NCBI GenBank assembly: GCA_903813345.2
Contig: CAIIXF020000012.1
Span: 22,394,184 to 22,458,183 of the forward strand
Origin: Owenia fusiformis
Lineage: Eukaryota; Annelida; Polychaeta; Sabellida; Oweniidae
DNA length: 64,000 nucleotides
Reading direction: 5' to 3'
This document shows positions 12,701 through 24,700 of this stretch, in pieces. Both the position numbers and the translations under genes were made by a program. Position 1 is the stretch's first letter, and each line of letters begins with the position of its first letter. Under the pieces are notes generated by a model. That model was not told the origin of the DNA and ran no database searches. It saw nothing but the letters and a program-made list of their open reading frames with translations.

Positions 12701-15700
12701 TGCAGATGTAGTGATTGTATCTTACTCACATTTTCACATAATTATAGCTGTCATTTGACATGTAATATTGAGTTTTCAATATTTTGATACAATTGTTTAT
12801 TATTTTGCGATCATTAAAGCTTTAATCGGGGATAAATATTTTGAATAAGTACACGTACATTACGTATTACAAGTCAAAAACCTTATTTACTTACATCATA
12901 ATTTACTAGGAACTCAGATGCTAGAAGAAGCAGTAGATAAAACTCGCATCAAATAAGCTAGATGTAATTATTGAAAGGGTTATTGGTATTAAAAATCTCA
13001 ATATTTTATTTCAACAAATGCCTTGATCTCAGGTATTACTTTCCCATGGATTTAAAAATCATCCCAGCACTAATTATAAGTAACACCATTGAACACAAGC
13101 CGTCTGATTGCATTACTTGCTAAAATAACATCCTTAGAAGTGAACAATACAAACATCTGATAATAATCTAGCTAAGCCCCCCCCCCCGTGGTATCCATGC
13201 CCGCCTTGTTATATTCTTAAAAAAATGTTGAACTACCTTTTGTATTCCTTCAGAGATAATCGGTTAATTTCTGAATTTAACAGAAATTTAATTGTACAAT
13301 GTAGCACGGGGACTATACAATCATTACATACATGTAAACTTACCTTGCAAAATAATTTTATGCGGATTTTAGAACCACCGGCTGTAGAAATTAATCCATA
13401 TAATAACTATAACAAACAGATTAATATTAGTGAGAACTTAACTCATTTGCAAGAATTAGATAATAAGGGATTAAAGTTTTGTATATTGCTCTGGCATGTC
13501 AAAAGGTATTTTTTGTAAGTTTGCTCTACCATGCACACGACTTATTAATTGATCTGTCAAATGAAACAGTTGCAATAAAGTGTCCGTTTCTTTATCTTTA
13601 TTATCAAATTATCAACTGAGCCTACCGAATCTTTCAAATTTCGTGAATATATTTGGAGGGGTGCTCACGTACTTTCAAAAAAGTTCATATTAAACGCAAT
13701 TGATATTTCATGCAAAGACCATGTAGAATAAAGATTTTAGTGTCAAGGTTATCTCATTTGATTTCACAAAATGGCTAACCTTATAATCACTATTTGAACC
13801 AGGGGCAGAGTCAGCAATTGTTCAGGGGGTGAGATTTCTTGGGTTTGCATCAATGCGAACAAAGCGAGGCCCGGAACGGCGTTTACCCCTGGAATTTTTG
13901 GATGTCAATGTCAATGTTTTTCTCATATTTTGCAAAATTGCTTTTTCTTTTTGAGAGGGTGGGGAATGCAAGCGCACATGCCCCCCCCCCCCACCTTGGC
14001 TACGCCCATGCGAACCTACACCCAGCCGTAAACAGGTATGGGAATTATGTTATAATGATCATGACATTGATAATGAGACGGAATGTAGCCTGTATAACTG
14101 TTGATTCCCGGGTTTTGTCTCTTCCTTCTCATATTATCAAAAAATGATACTTTGATTCACAAAACTGCACCGAAACATAGAAAAGTACACGAAGGCAACT
14201 GCATTTACAATCTATAGTTCTGAAAAAGCAGGATTAAAAAAATCCAGTTTCAAACTGAAGTTAAAAAAGCCGGCTTTTTGATACCCAGTTTGTAAAATTC
14301 AAATAAGAATACTATCTTTATTTTCTATTTAAACTTAAATCAATTTATTATGAACTAACTATCCAGGCAAACTATGACCAAGCATCGGGAATAGAAAACT
14401 CATGTAAATGAGTTATATAAGACAATGAAATCAAAACTGATTGAAACATAAGCACTATGAAATCTTCTTTCGATTCCATTACCTGTTATAATTTTTTTTA
14501 AATACCGACTTTACCGGGAGGAATTTAACATGGGCTTTAATTCAAAGGCAAGAATGTGTTTTGAAAACTTATTAAGCGGATTAAAAGATGTTGGACGTTG
14601 CTCCAGTGATTTATATTTTATGACTCTGAATAGATGTGTGGATTATAATTGAAATCGAAAACATGACCAAAAGAGTCTAGACTTCCATTTGCTTTGATCA
14701 TGAGGAATTGGAAACAATCAAAGCGGCGATTTGAAAAAGTAAAAAATTGAATTCCCATGCATAATCCAAGATTTAATACAAACGGTGTTAACAGGTTGTC
14801 AATGTTAAATAATACCTTCTCAGGAAGAATTAGGTTGCATAGACTCTGAAAGTAGAGATAACAAGTTCAGCGGTGTAGCCAGCTTTCCGTCGGGGGGGGG
14901 GGGGCGATACCCATACAAAACACGTGTTTGCACAAGCTATTTTTATTAGCAACTTTTGATAACTACAAGGAAGATCTCTCTTTTCTAGCGCGACTGTAAA
15001 GGTGTCCAAAACCATAATTATAGTAAAAATAGATCATTTCAAAATCCATCTAGTTGCTTATTATACACTGGTAAAGTCATATTCATTAAGAACTACGGAC
15101 GGTACTTACATTCTTTTGTTGTGTTGTTTTATCATGCTTAAAAGAAAAATACGCACAAATAGTCTGTTTTTTATTTGTATGCTCAGTTATAAAATGAGCA
15201 GTGTAACTTAGAAATAGCTTAATATAGTCAGAAAGAAGCAATTATAATGTGTGACTATATTGCACACTTACAAAGTATTGCCTTTGCATATATATGAGTA
15301 TTCTTAACTTCACATATAATCAGTGCTTATTTGCGCTGTTCTACAAATAAAGAGGAGCAATACCTGAATATACAGAGTGTTCCATATATGCAGCGAGTAT
15401 TGTCTCTGTAATGTCTCTGTTTATATGTGCTGAGTATTTTTGCTGATTACTGCTGATTACAAGAGATTCTTACAAATAGACACTTCTTATAACCAAGCAA
15501 TATTCTCTATTTTATATAGTGGTTACTCAAGGGGCGAGGAGGAAAATTCTCAATAAATGGTGTATAGTTGGTTTGGCAGCATATTCAGGTAGGGGAGAGT
15601 CTTGGATGAAAGTTCCACCTAGGTGATAGCTTCGCAGAGTGGTAGGAAGTTCTTTTTTTTGAGGAGTTAGACCCCCACCCCCCCAAAACACCCCACCCTG

Positions 15701-18700
15701 GGGAAAAAAATTGTTCACACTATATAACCTTAGATATTCTGATGTTTGTAAGTGACATACATAGATATTACATATATGAATCATTTGTAGTATAATTGAT
15801 GCTAATTACTCCTAGAGAATTTGAATATTAGTACAAAGTGTGTACCCTAGGGGGCAAATTCGTGACTCATTTTCTTACTATTTTAATTATAACTTTTCAA
15901 TTAGACACTGTAAGAGGTTGAAAAAATTCATATGAAGTGCCCAATAGCAGGGTTAGTGACCCTAAAAGATGCAAAGCCATGGAAGAGGTAGGAGCTGAGA
16001 AAAAAATTGTTGATTTTTCGAAAAATTTGACATTTTTGACAGCTGGATTTTGTGTACGACTATAGCTGACCCCTATAGTTTCTAGATCCATCCCTCTATG
16101 ATGATATTTATGGTTTTATAGTGTGAAACTAAGATGTAAAACATAATTTAGATGGGTTTTAAGGAAGTTAAAGGTTTTAAACAAGTCCAAAATTTGAAAA
16201 ATTGTAAATTTAAGGTTTCAAATTTATGAATTCCAGGTATAGCCATGGCTGACCCCTATAGTTTCTAGATCCATCCTTCTTTGATGATATTTATTCTTTT
16301 ATAGTGTGAAGCTAAGATGTAAAACATAGTTTAGATGGGTTTTAAGGAAGTTATAGGTTTTAAACAAGTTCAAAATTCGAAGAATTGTAAATATAAGGTT
16401 TCAAATTTACGAATTCCAGGTATAGCCATGGCTGACCCCTATAGTTTCTAGATCCATCCTACTTTGATGATATTTATGCCTTTAGTGTGAAACTAAGATG
16501 TAAAACATAGTTTAGATGTGTTTTAAGGAAGTTATAGGTTTTAAACAAGTTCAAAATTCGAAGAATCAGTAAATATAAGGTTTCAAATTTACGAATTACA
16601 GGTATAGCCATGGCTGACCCCTATAGTTTCTAGATCCATCCCTCTTTGATGATAATGGTTTGCAGTATGAAACTAAAGATGTAAAACATAATTTAGATGA
16701 GATTTAAGGAAGTTAAAGATTTTAAACAAGTCCAAAATTTGAAAAATTGTAAATATAAGGTTTCAAAGGACGATTCTCGGTTTGGAGAACAGTCTCCCGG
16801 GCTAATAATTTTTTTCATGAAAAATATAGAAATACTACCCAAATTAAACTATGAATATTCAAAAGCGGACATTTAAATCTACAAGATGTAAAAATAACAA
16901 ATTGGTCTGAAGTAGGGATAACGCTCAATTAGACCGATTCGATAAAATACAAGTCTTGATTTGGGGAAAAAAGTTCATCGGTGTACTGCGCTAATAATTT
17001 TTGTGAAAAATCTAGAAATATAACCCAAATTAAATAATGACTTTTCAAAAGTAGACATTCAAATCTATATTATGTAAAAAAATCAAATTTGTCCGAAGCA
17101 GGGATAATGCTCATTTAGATTGATGAACTTCGTTCTCCAAACCGAGAATCGTCCTTTACGAATGTTAGGTATAGCCATGGATGACCTTTATAGCTTTTTC
17201 ATCCATACCTCTATGATGAAACTGAATTTTTAGAGTGTGAAACTAAGATGTAATACATACTGAAGATGAATTTTAAGGAAGTTTAAAAATTAAAACAAGT
17301 GCAATATTTGAAAAATTGAGAAATGTCAGGTCTCAAAGGAGCACGAAAAGCATCGCAACAGATTTCAAACAGTCATATGTTGGATTTTGTCTGTTTTCTG
17401 AGGATTTAAGCAGGTGCATATGTTAGGCCATTGCATTACCTATGGGAAAAGAACTCTTAGAGATGATAAAATAGTTTGGACTTTGAGACAGCGACGGTGC
17501 AAACAATCCACCCACATGTTTTCGGAAATGTTGTCCTGATTTTCAACCCCTTTCATCCCTGCTTTTTCAATTTTTCTTGCGTATGTTGCGTTTGGAGACA
17601 TAGTTAACCCATTAAAAGGATAATGAATTTCTTTTAGATGAAGCAGAAAACAATATTTTCCTGTTATTTCCCATAGGGAAAATTCATGTGATCCATTGCT
17701 TTCAGCTTAATTTTGGACACCCATATTTGACATCTTTAAAACCCCTGATGGAATGCATTATTCCTTTAAAGGGGTTAACTGTGTGCCAAAACACAACATA
17801 TTGATGCATGTGGGTGGGTTGTTTGCACCTTCCCTGTCTCAAAATAGAAATTATTTTATCATCTCTATGAGTGCTTTTCCTGGAGGAAATGCATTGTCCG
17901 AACACATGAACCTCCTCAAATCCTCAGAAATAGCCAAAATCCAACATATGACTGTCCGAAATCTGTTGCGATACTTTCAGTCCTCCTTTACGCTTTCAGG
18001 TATAGCCGCCCTTGGATGTCCCTCTTATTGAATGCATGACTTTTTAGCTTAGAAATTAGATGTTGAAAATATTGTGGTCAGGTTTGATCCATGTAACAAG
18101 TATTGTTAAAAGAAAAATCATTAGAGATGAAGACCTTACCCTAGAGTTCCTAAGGGGGTGAGAGGTTAATAACCCCCCCCCCCCCCCTAAAGTGTAACTG
18201 CTCTTAGGGATCTTGTATACAGTGTAGTAATTGATTGATTAAATGGATTATAACTAATTAATTATTATTTGATGATATGTATTATGTGATGTAGCATTTT
18301 TACTTTTTCACATCAACATGTTCGATGTAATGCTCTACATTGTCAAAATACATAAAGACATGGTTAATTAAAAGAAACATGATTTCTCTATATTTTGGTA
18401 TACCCCTACTGTAATTAAGCAATGATCATCTCCTAATACAAAATGTTATTATAAATTATCAAATTATAATCACTACACTCCCAATAAAACAACTTGTCAC
18501 CAGGCAACAGTAATTATTTGGGAAAATAAGGAATATAAGGATTATACCCCCAGGGCCTAGAAACTCCCGTTAGTGCAGTGAGATTAGGAACTCTACAGGG
18601 TCGTAAAAGGGTCTTGTCACACTAAAATCTCCATGTAGATCAAAAAAGTACATTGTAGAAAATGTTTAGATACTGACATTTTCTAGCATAGTTTAAGAAT

Positions 18701-21700
18701 TTTTTACATTTATTGAAATGATAGTCCTAAAATTAGAATATCAGTGTCATTTGATGCAAATTACTGCAGTCCCAAATGTTCTCCTGCTGAATCCTCTTCA
18801 AGAGTAGAATTTTACAGGGATTTCAGTTATCATTTTCAAAGATATTTGAGTTCTCTCCAATAGTTCCACTTACAAAAATCTTGACATTTGGCACACTTTT
18901 AGAATGCTGCTATTTGAATTTCTTTGTAATCTATGAAAATTTGTCTTATATTACTTGGCCAAAAGGCATTCATATTTTTAGGTAATGGTGTAATTTCTTC
19001 TATGGATTAAAGTTCAATAGGGGAAGCATCCATTCTTCGCATTCTTTCAGAATCCTTTACCTATGGAGGCGTCTAGGAGTGTAATATGAAATCTATTCTT
19101 TGGGCTCCTTCACTAGATTTGATGGAGTAGTCAAATAAACCTTTCCAAAACTCCAAATTTCAACATATAAATTAATCTTAATTTTCCTTTTGTCATAGCC
19201 ATTGTATTGATCACAAAAGTTTTATCAATTTGTGGTATGGGTTCATCGATCTCCATTTCAAACCCCTTTTTAAGTTCTGATTTTACAGGATAAGATAGAT
19301 GATCATTGTCAAACGAAATGTTTGTATCAATATAAGATCATAGTTTACTCCCACATAGCTAGGCAAGGTGTGTCCAATTCCAGCCAATTCAATACTTCAT
19401 ATAACTGCATTCCAATTTACTACTCTCATAAACCCAAGGTCAATTTTAGATTCTAGAGAAACTTATATGAAACCAATAAGCTGATTAATTTCATTGATTA
19501 AAAATCTATAAATAGCATCTTAGGGAATAGCATGCCAAGACAAGTGCTTGTATTTGAATTTATGTGGATTACTCATCTGGTAGACACCTTTATTAAATGT
19601 TATAGTGTTGTTGATTTTCAAGTTGTACAAGCATGGTGTCATGGGTACTTTCTTTTCCTGACATAGTATTAACTTTGTGGTAAAAATTATCAAAGGCACC
19701 TAGTACAGTAGTTCTAGTTCATCATCTTGTATAAATGCTATATCAACAGTGAAACCTGTATATCCCAACATCTGACTATTGTGAACACCTACCAATCATC
19801 CCAACACCTGACTAATCTGAACACCCACCAATCTGAACACTTTTCCCAGTCCATTTTTCCTCCCATTGACTCCTATGTTTAAAAAATTGAAATCTGAACA
19901 CCTCTTAATTCGAACAGTGAACACTCATATTTGAAAGATTAACCTGTCTAACTTGAACCCTTTTTACCAAACATCACATATTTCTCACAAAATTGCTCAA
20001 ATATTGTCAGTTTAACACCGAATTGTTATGATATCAAAACGTTTGAATTGGATTTTGGAATGCTATTAAGCTTTTTATGTGGTCAGTATAAATATTATTA
20101 ATATTTATTAATATTTTTCATTGAGAATGCATTCATATTTCTTCAAAATTCAGAATATTGCAGATGTAAAAACCTCAAAATTCAAATACTCCTTATTAGA
20201 ATGCTTTTAGCTGGTCCAAATAGCATTCAGATAAGGGAGATTTTACTGTAGTTCATGACTTTTCACTCCATCTATATGCAGCAGACTAACTGCTGCAACA
20301 GGTATTGTTCTACACCTGGTCTCTAAGCTATATCATAGTTGATACTAATATGCTCATAACCTTTGATTATCAGGGCTCACTCAAGGCTGAACCTGAATAA
20401 TGTGAATTTGAGACATGATATTTCTCAACTTTCCAAATTTTGCACTTGTTTAAAACCTTGAACTTCTTAAAACTCATCTTAGCTATCTTTTACATTTTAG
20501 TTAAACACTCTAAAACTATATATTTCATCACTGAGGTATAGACGTAAAAACCATAAGGGTCATCTTTGGCTATACCTGAAATTCGTAAATTTGAAACCTT
20601 ATATTTACAATTTTTCAAATTTTGGACTTCTTAAAAACCTTAAACTTCCTTAAAACCCTTCTAAATTGTGTTTTACATATTAGTTCTACACAACAAAACA
20701 ACAAATATCATCATAAAGGGATGGATCTTGAAACTATGGGGGTCAGCTATGGCTATACCTGGAATTCGTAAATTTGAAACCTTATATTTACAATTCTTCG
20801 AATTTTGAACTTGTTTAAAACCTATAACTTCCTTAAAACCCATCTAAACTATGTTTTATATCTTAGTTTCACACTATAAAAGCATAAATATCATCAAAGA
20901 AGGATGGATCTAGAAACTATAGGGGTCAGCCATGGCTATACCTGGAATTCGTAAATTTGAAACCCTATATTTACAATTTTTCAAATTTTGGACTTGTTTT
21001 AAACCTTTAACTTCCTTAAAACCCATCTAAATTATGTTTTACATCTTAGTTCCACACTATAAAACCATAAATATCATCATAGAGGGATGGATCTAGAAAC
21101 TATAGGGATCAGCTATAGTCGTACACAAAATCCAGCTGTCAAAAATGTCAAATTTTTCGAAAAATCAACAATTTTTTTCTCAGCTCCTACCTCTTCCATG
21201 GCTTTGCTTCTTTCAGGGTCACTAACCCTGCTATTGGGCACTTCATATAAATTTTTACAACCTCTTACAGTGTCTAATTGAAAAGTTAGAAACAAAATAG
21301 TAAGAAAATGAGTCACGGATTTGCCCCCTAGGGTACACACTTTGTACTAATATTCAAATTCTCTAGGAGTAATTAGCATCAATTATACTACAAATGATTC
21401 ATATATATAATATCTATGTATGTCACTTACAAACATCAGAATATCTAAGGCTATTTAGTGTGAACAATATTTTTCCCTGGGGTGGGGTGTTTTTGGGGGG
21501 TGGGGGTCTAACTCCTCAAAAAAAAGAACTTCCTACCACTCTGCGAAGCTATCACCTAGGTGGAACTTTCATCAAAGACTCTCCCCTACCTGAAAATGCT
21601 GCCAAACCAACTATACACCATTTATTGAGAATTTTCCTCCTCGCCCCTTGATGTTACTTTTATCAGAATAGATGGTTATTTTGCTGACCCCAAGCAGAAG

Positions 21701-24700
21701 GATTTTAACAGGAAAATACCTCACGTGATATGATCAGAACAACTTATGTAATCGCCATCTGGTGTTGAAAATGATAAAGGTTTTTGACTAAATTTGACAG
21801 ATCAGGTAATATTCTTGGATTTGTGAATCTAAGCTGCGATGTGGTTCGTTTCAGGTTTATTGGTGTCAAACAAAACTTTTAGAAATGAGCGATCCATTTG
21901 ATATTCTTGGACAATGAAAAGTTAAGTTTTAATTGGGCTATAGATACTGAAAGGTACGCATTGTCAGCGTTAAACTTTTATTAAACAATCATATTTAGAC
22001 ATCAAATACAAAATTTGGACCTTCGCTCCATTAAATATGACATTTTATTAGTCCAAACTCACTTGAAATAACTCTTGTCTGGGGTTAGACCTAGTTTGAC
22101 TCCATTTATTCCTGTGCTCTTTCTAAGAAAACTTGGAATCTTCTGCTCCATCTGCAGCGCCAGCAACAAAACCTAATAAAAAATAACATCAGCCATTTTT
22201 AAAAACATGTACTTTCTAACTGTATGATAGATGTATACACAGGGTGAAAGGGACTCGACTGGACAATGAAAATAACTTATATTAATATGGATTGAATTAA
22301 TTACTACAGACTATATGGTACATACTACTATAACTACTATAAAGTGATTGTGATTTCAACCAACTAATGCCAAATACTTAGTAATGAACTAAAATATGGT
22401 TGTTCTACTTAATATGTGGCTTTCTCAATGATATCCCTTGAAAAAGTTGAAGCCAAAAGAAATTACTCTTTTAAACATTTGAATATTTTCACTGACCTGT
22501 TTCTTCCACAGCAGAATGTGATTTTCATATTCTTTATCATATGTATGTGTTACCATAGCAACCAGTGATGTCACAAACAGAATGGCAACTAGTATGAGGT
22601 AGCTCACATATACCACAATGGCGAGTGAGGGGGTGGGGCAAAGGTTGAACACCTAGATAAAAATATGTAATATAGCATAGCAGAACATTGACAACAAGGC
22701 ATTAACATGACAAAATGTCACCACCTAGCTGCTCACAATATTATGAGTTCAAACTTAGGTCAGATTTGAATTTCTGAGAACTTGTAAAGTCAAATTTGAA
22801 CTTCTGAAAAGATGTAGATGATTTTGAAAAAAAAATTGGTCAATTTGAAGCAAGTTGAAAACAGACCTTTTTGACCTTTTTTGACCTTGAGAAGGTCATT
22901 GAAGGTCAAATGTCAAATCTAAAGTCAAATCTAAAGTCATATTTGAATTTCTGAGAACATGTAGATGATTTTGAAAAAAAATTTAGTCAATTTGAAGCAA
23001 GATGAAAAAATACCTTTTTGACTTTTTTGACATTGAGAAGGTCATTGAAGGTCAAATGTCAAATCTTAAGTCAGATTTGAATTTCTGAGAACATGTAGAT
23101 GATTTTGAAAAAAAAATTTAGTCAATTTGAAGCAAGTTGAAAAAAGACCTTTTTGACCTTTTTTGACTTTGAGAAGGTCATTGAAGGTCAAATGTCAAAT
23201 CTTAAGTCAAATCTAAAGTCAGATTTGAATTTCTGAGAACACGTAGATGATTTTGAAATTTTTTTTAGTCAATTTGAAGCAAGTTGAAAACAGACCTTTT
23301 TGACCTTTTTTGACCTTGAGAAGGTCATTAAAGGTCAAATGTCAAATCTAAAGTCAGATTTGAATTTCTGAGAACATGTAGATGATTTTGAAAAAAAAAT
23401 TAGTCAATTTGAAGCAAGTTGAAAAAAGACCTTTTTGACCTTTTTTGACCTTGAGAAGGTCATTGAAGGTCAAATGTCAAATCTAAAGTCATATTTGAAT
23501 TTCTGAGAACATGTAGATGATTTTGAAAAAAATTTAGTCAATTTGAAGCAAGATGAAAAAATTACCTTTTTGACCTTTTTTGACATTGAGAAGGTCATTG
23601 AAGGTCAAATGTCAAATCTAAAGTCAGATTTGAATTTCTGAGAACATGTAGATGATTTTGAAAAAAAAATTTAGTCAATTTGAAGCAAGTTGAAAAAAGA
23701 CCTTTTTGACCTTTTTTGACCTTGAGAAGGTCATTGAAGGTCAAATGTCAAATCTTAAGTCAAATCTTAAGTCAGATTTGAATTTCTGAGAACACGTAGA
23801 TGATTTTGAAAAAAAATTTAGTCAATTTGAAGCAAGTTGAAAACAGACCTTTTTGACCTTTTTTGACCTTGAGAAGGTCATTGAAGGTCAAATGTCAAAT
23901 CTTAAGTCAAATCTTAAGTCAGATTTGAATTTCTGAGAACACGTAGATGATTTTGAAAAAAAACTTAGTCAATTTGAAGCAAGTTGAAAACAGACCTTTT
24001 TGACCTTTTTTGACCTTGAGAAGGTCAAATGTCAAATCTAAAGTCAGATTTGAAGGTCAAATGTCAAATCTAAAGTCAGATTTGAATTTCTGAGAACATG
24101 TAGATGATTTTGAAAAAAAATTTAGTCAATGTAAAGCAAGTTGAAAAAAGACCTTTTTGACCTTGAGAAGGTCATTGAAGGTCAAATGTCAAATCTAAAG
24201 TCAGATTTGAACTTCTGAGAACATGTAGATGATTTAGAAAAAAATTGAAGTCAGTCTAAACAGTATTTGTTAAGTTATAGGAAGTTGTAAGAAATTGTTA
24301 CAGACGCCGGACGCCAACCGCCGGACGCCAACCGCCGGACACCAACCACCAACTGCCGGACGCCAACCGCCGTCGCAAAAAAAACGGAGACCATAACAAT
24401 ATGTCACCACTTTTGGTGGTGACATAATAAAACAGAAGGCATTAACATGCAAAATGTCATCACCTGCCATTTGTTACAGATGCTGAATGCCTGCAACCAC
24501 TGTCACAAAAATTGAGACCATAAGAATATGTCACCACTTTTGGTGGTGACATATTAAAGCAGATTCCATCATTAAACAACATTCTCATACATGTACATTA
24601 AAATAGCTTCTCTTTCTTATTGCTAATCATGTCATCTATTAGTCATCTGTTAATGCTACATTTTTGCACAATAGTCGGTAATAAATTGTATACAATAATG

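Larger units (their letters stand above)
15527..21651. mobile_element. 6.1-kb element with ~1.2-kb inverted terminal arms
   Basis: The outer ends are TCAAGGGGCGAGGAGG and its inverted copy. The arms (15527 to about 17337 with an insertion, and about 20388-21651) agree at roughly 90 percent or more by eye. Both arms contain about five ~180-bp tandem units marked by GGTATAGCCATGGCTGACCC. GTTAC lies directly left of the element (15522-15526) and one base beyond its right end (21653-21657), which suggests a 5-6-bp target duplication. The interior has a decayed minus-strand reading near 19620-19730 ([20 protein letters not shown] then stops) and several nested insertions. It is a large foldback or a decayed autonomous transposon with long terminal repeats; the class is unresolved. 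Confidence 0.75.

Noticed and set aside
13225-13518. 97-codon ORF inside the CACTA-like element
   Set aside because: No similarity to a transposase or any family I recognise; AT-rich and isolated.
15527-21651. Matching ORFs in the two arms (15527-15784 with 21394-21651, and 15897-16091 with 21087-21281)
   Set aside because: Their similarity follows from the inverted duplication. They are short, carry no domain, and neighbouring units of the same repeat are not open.
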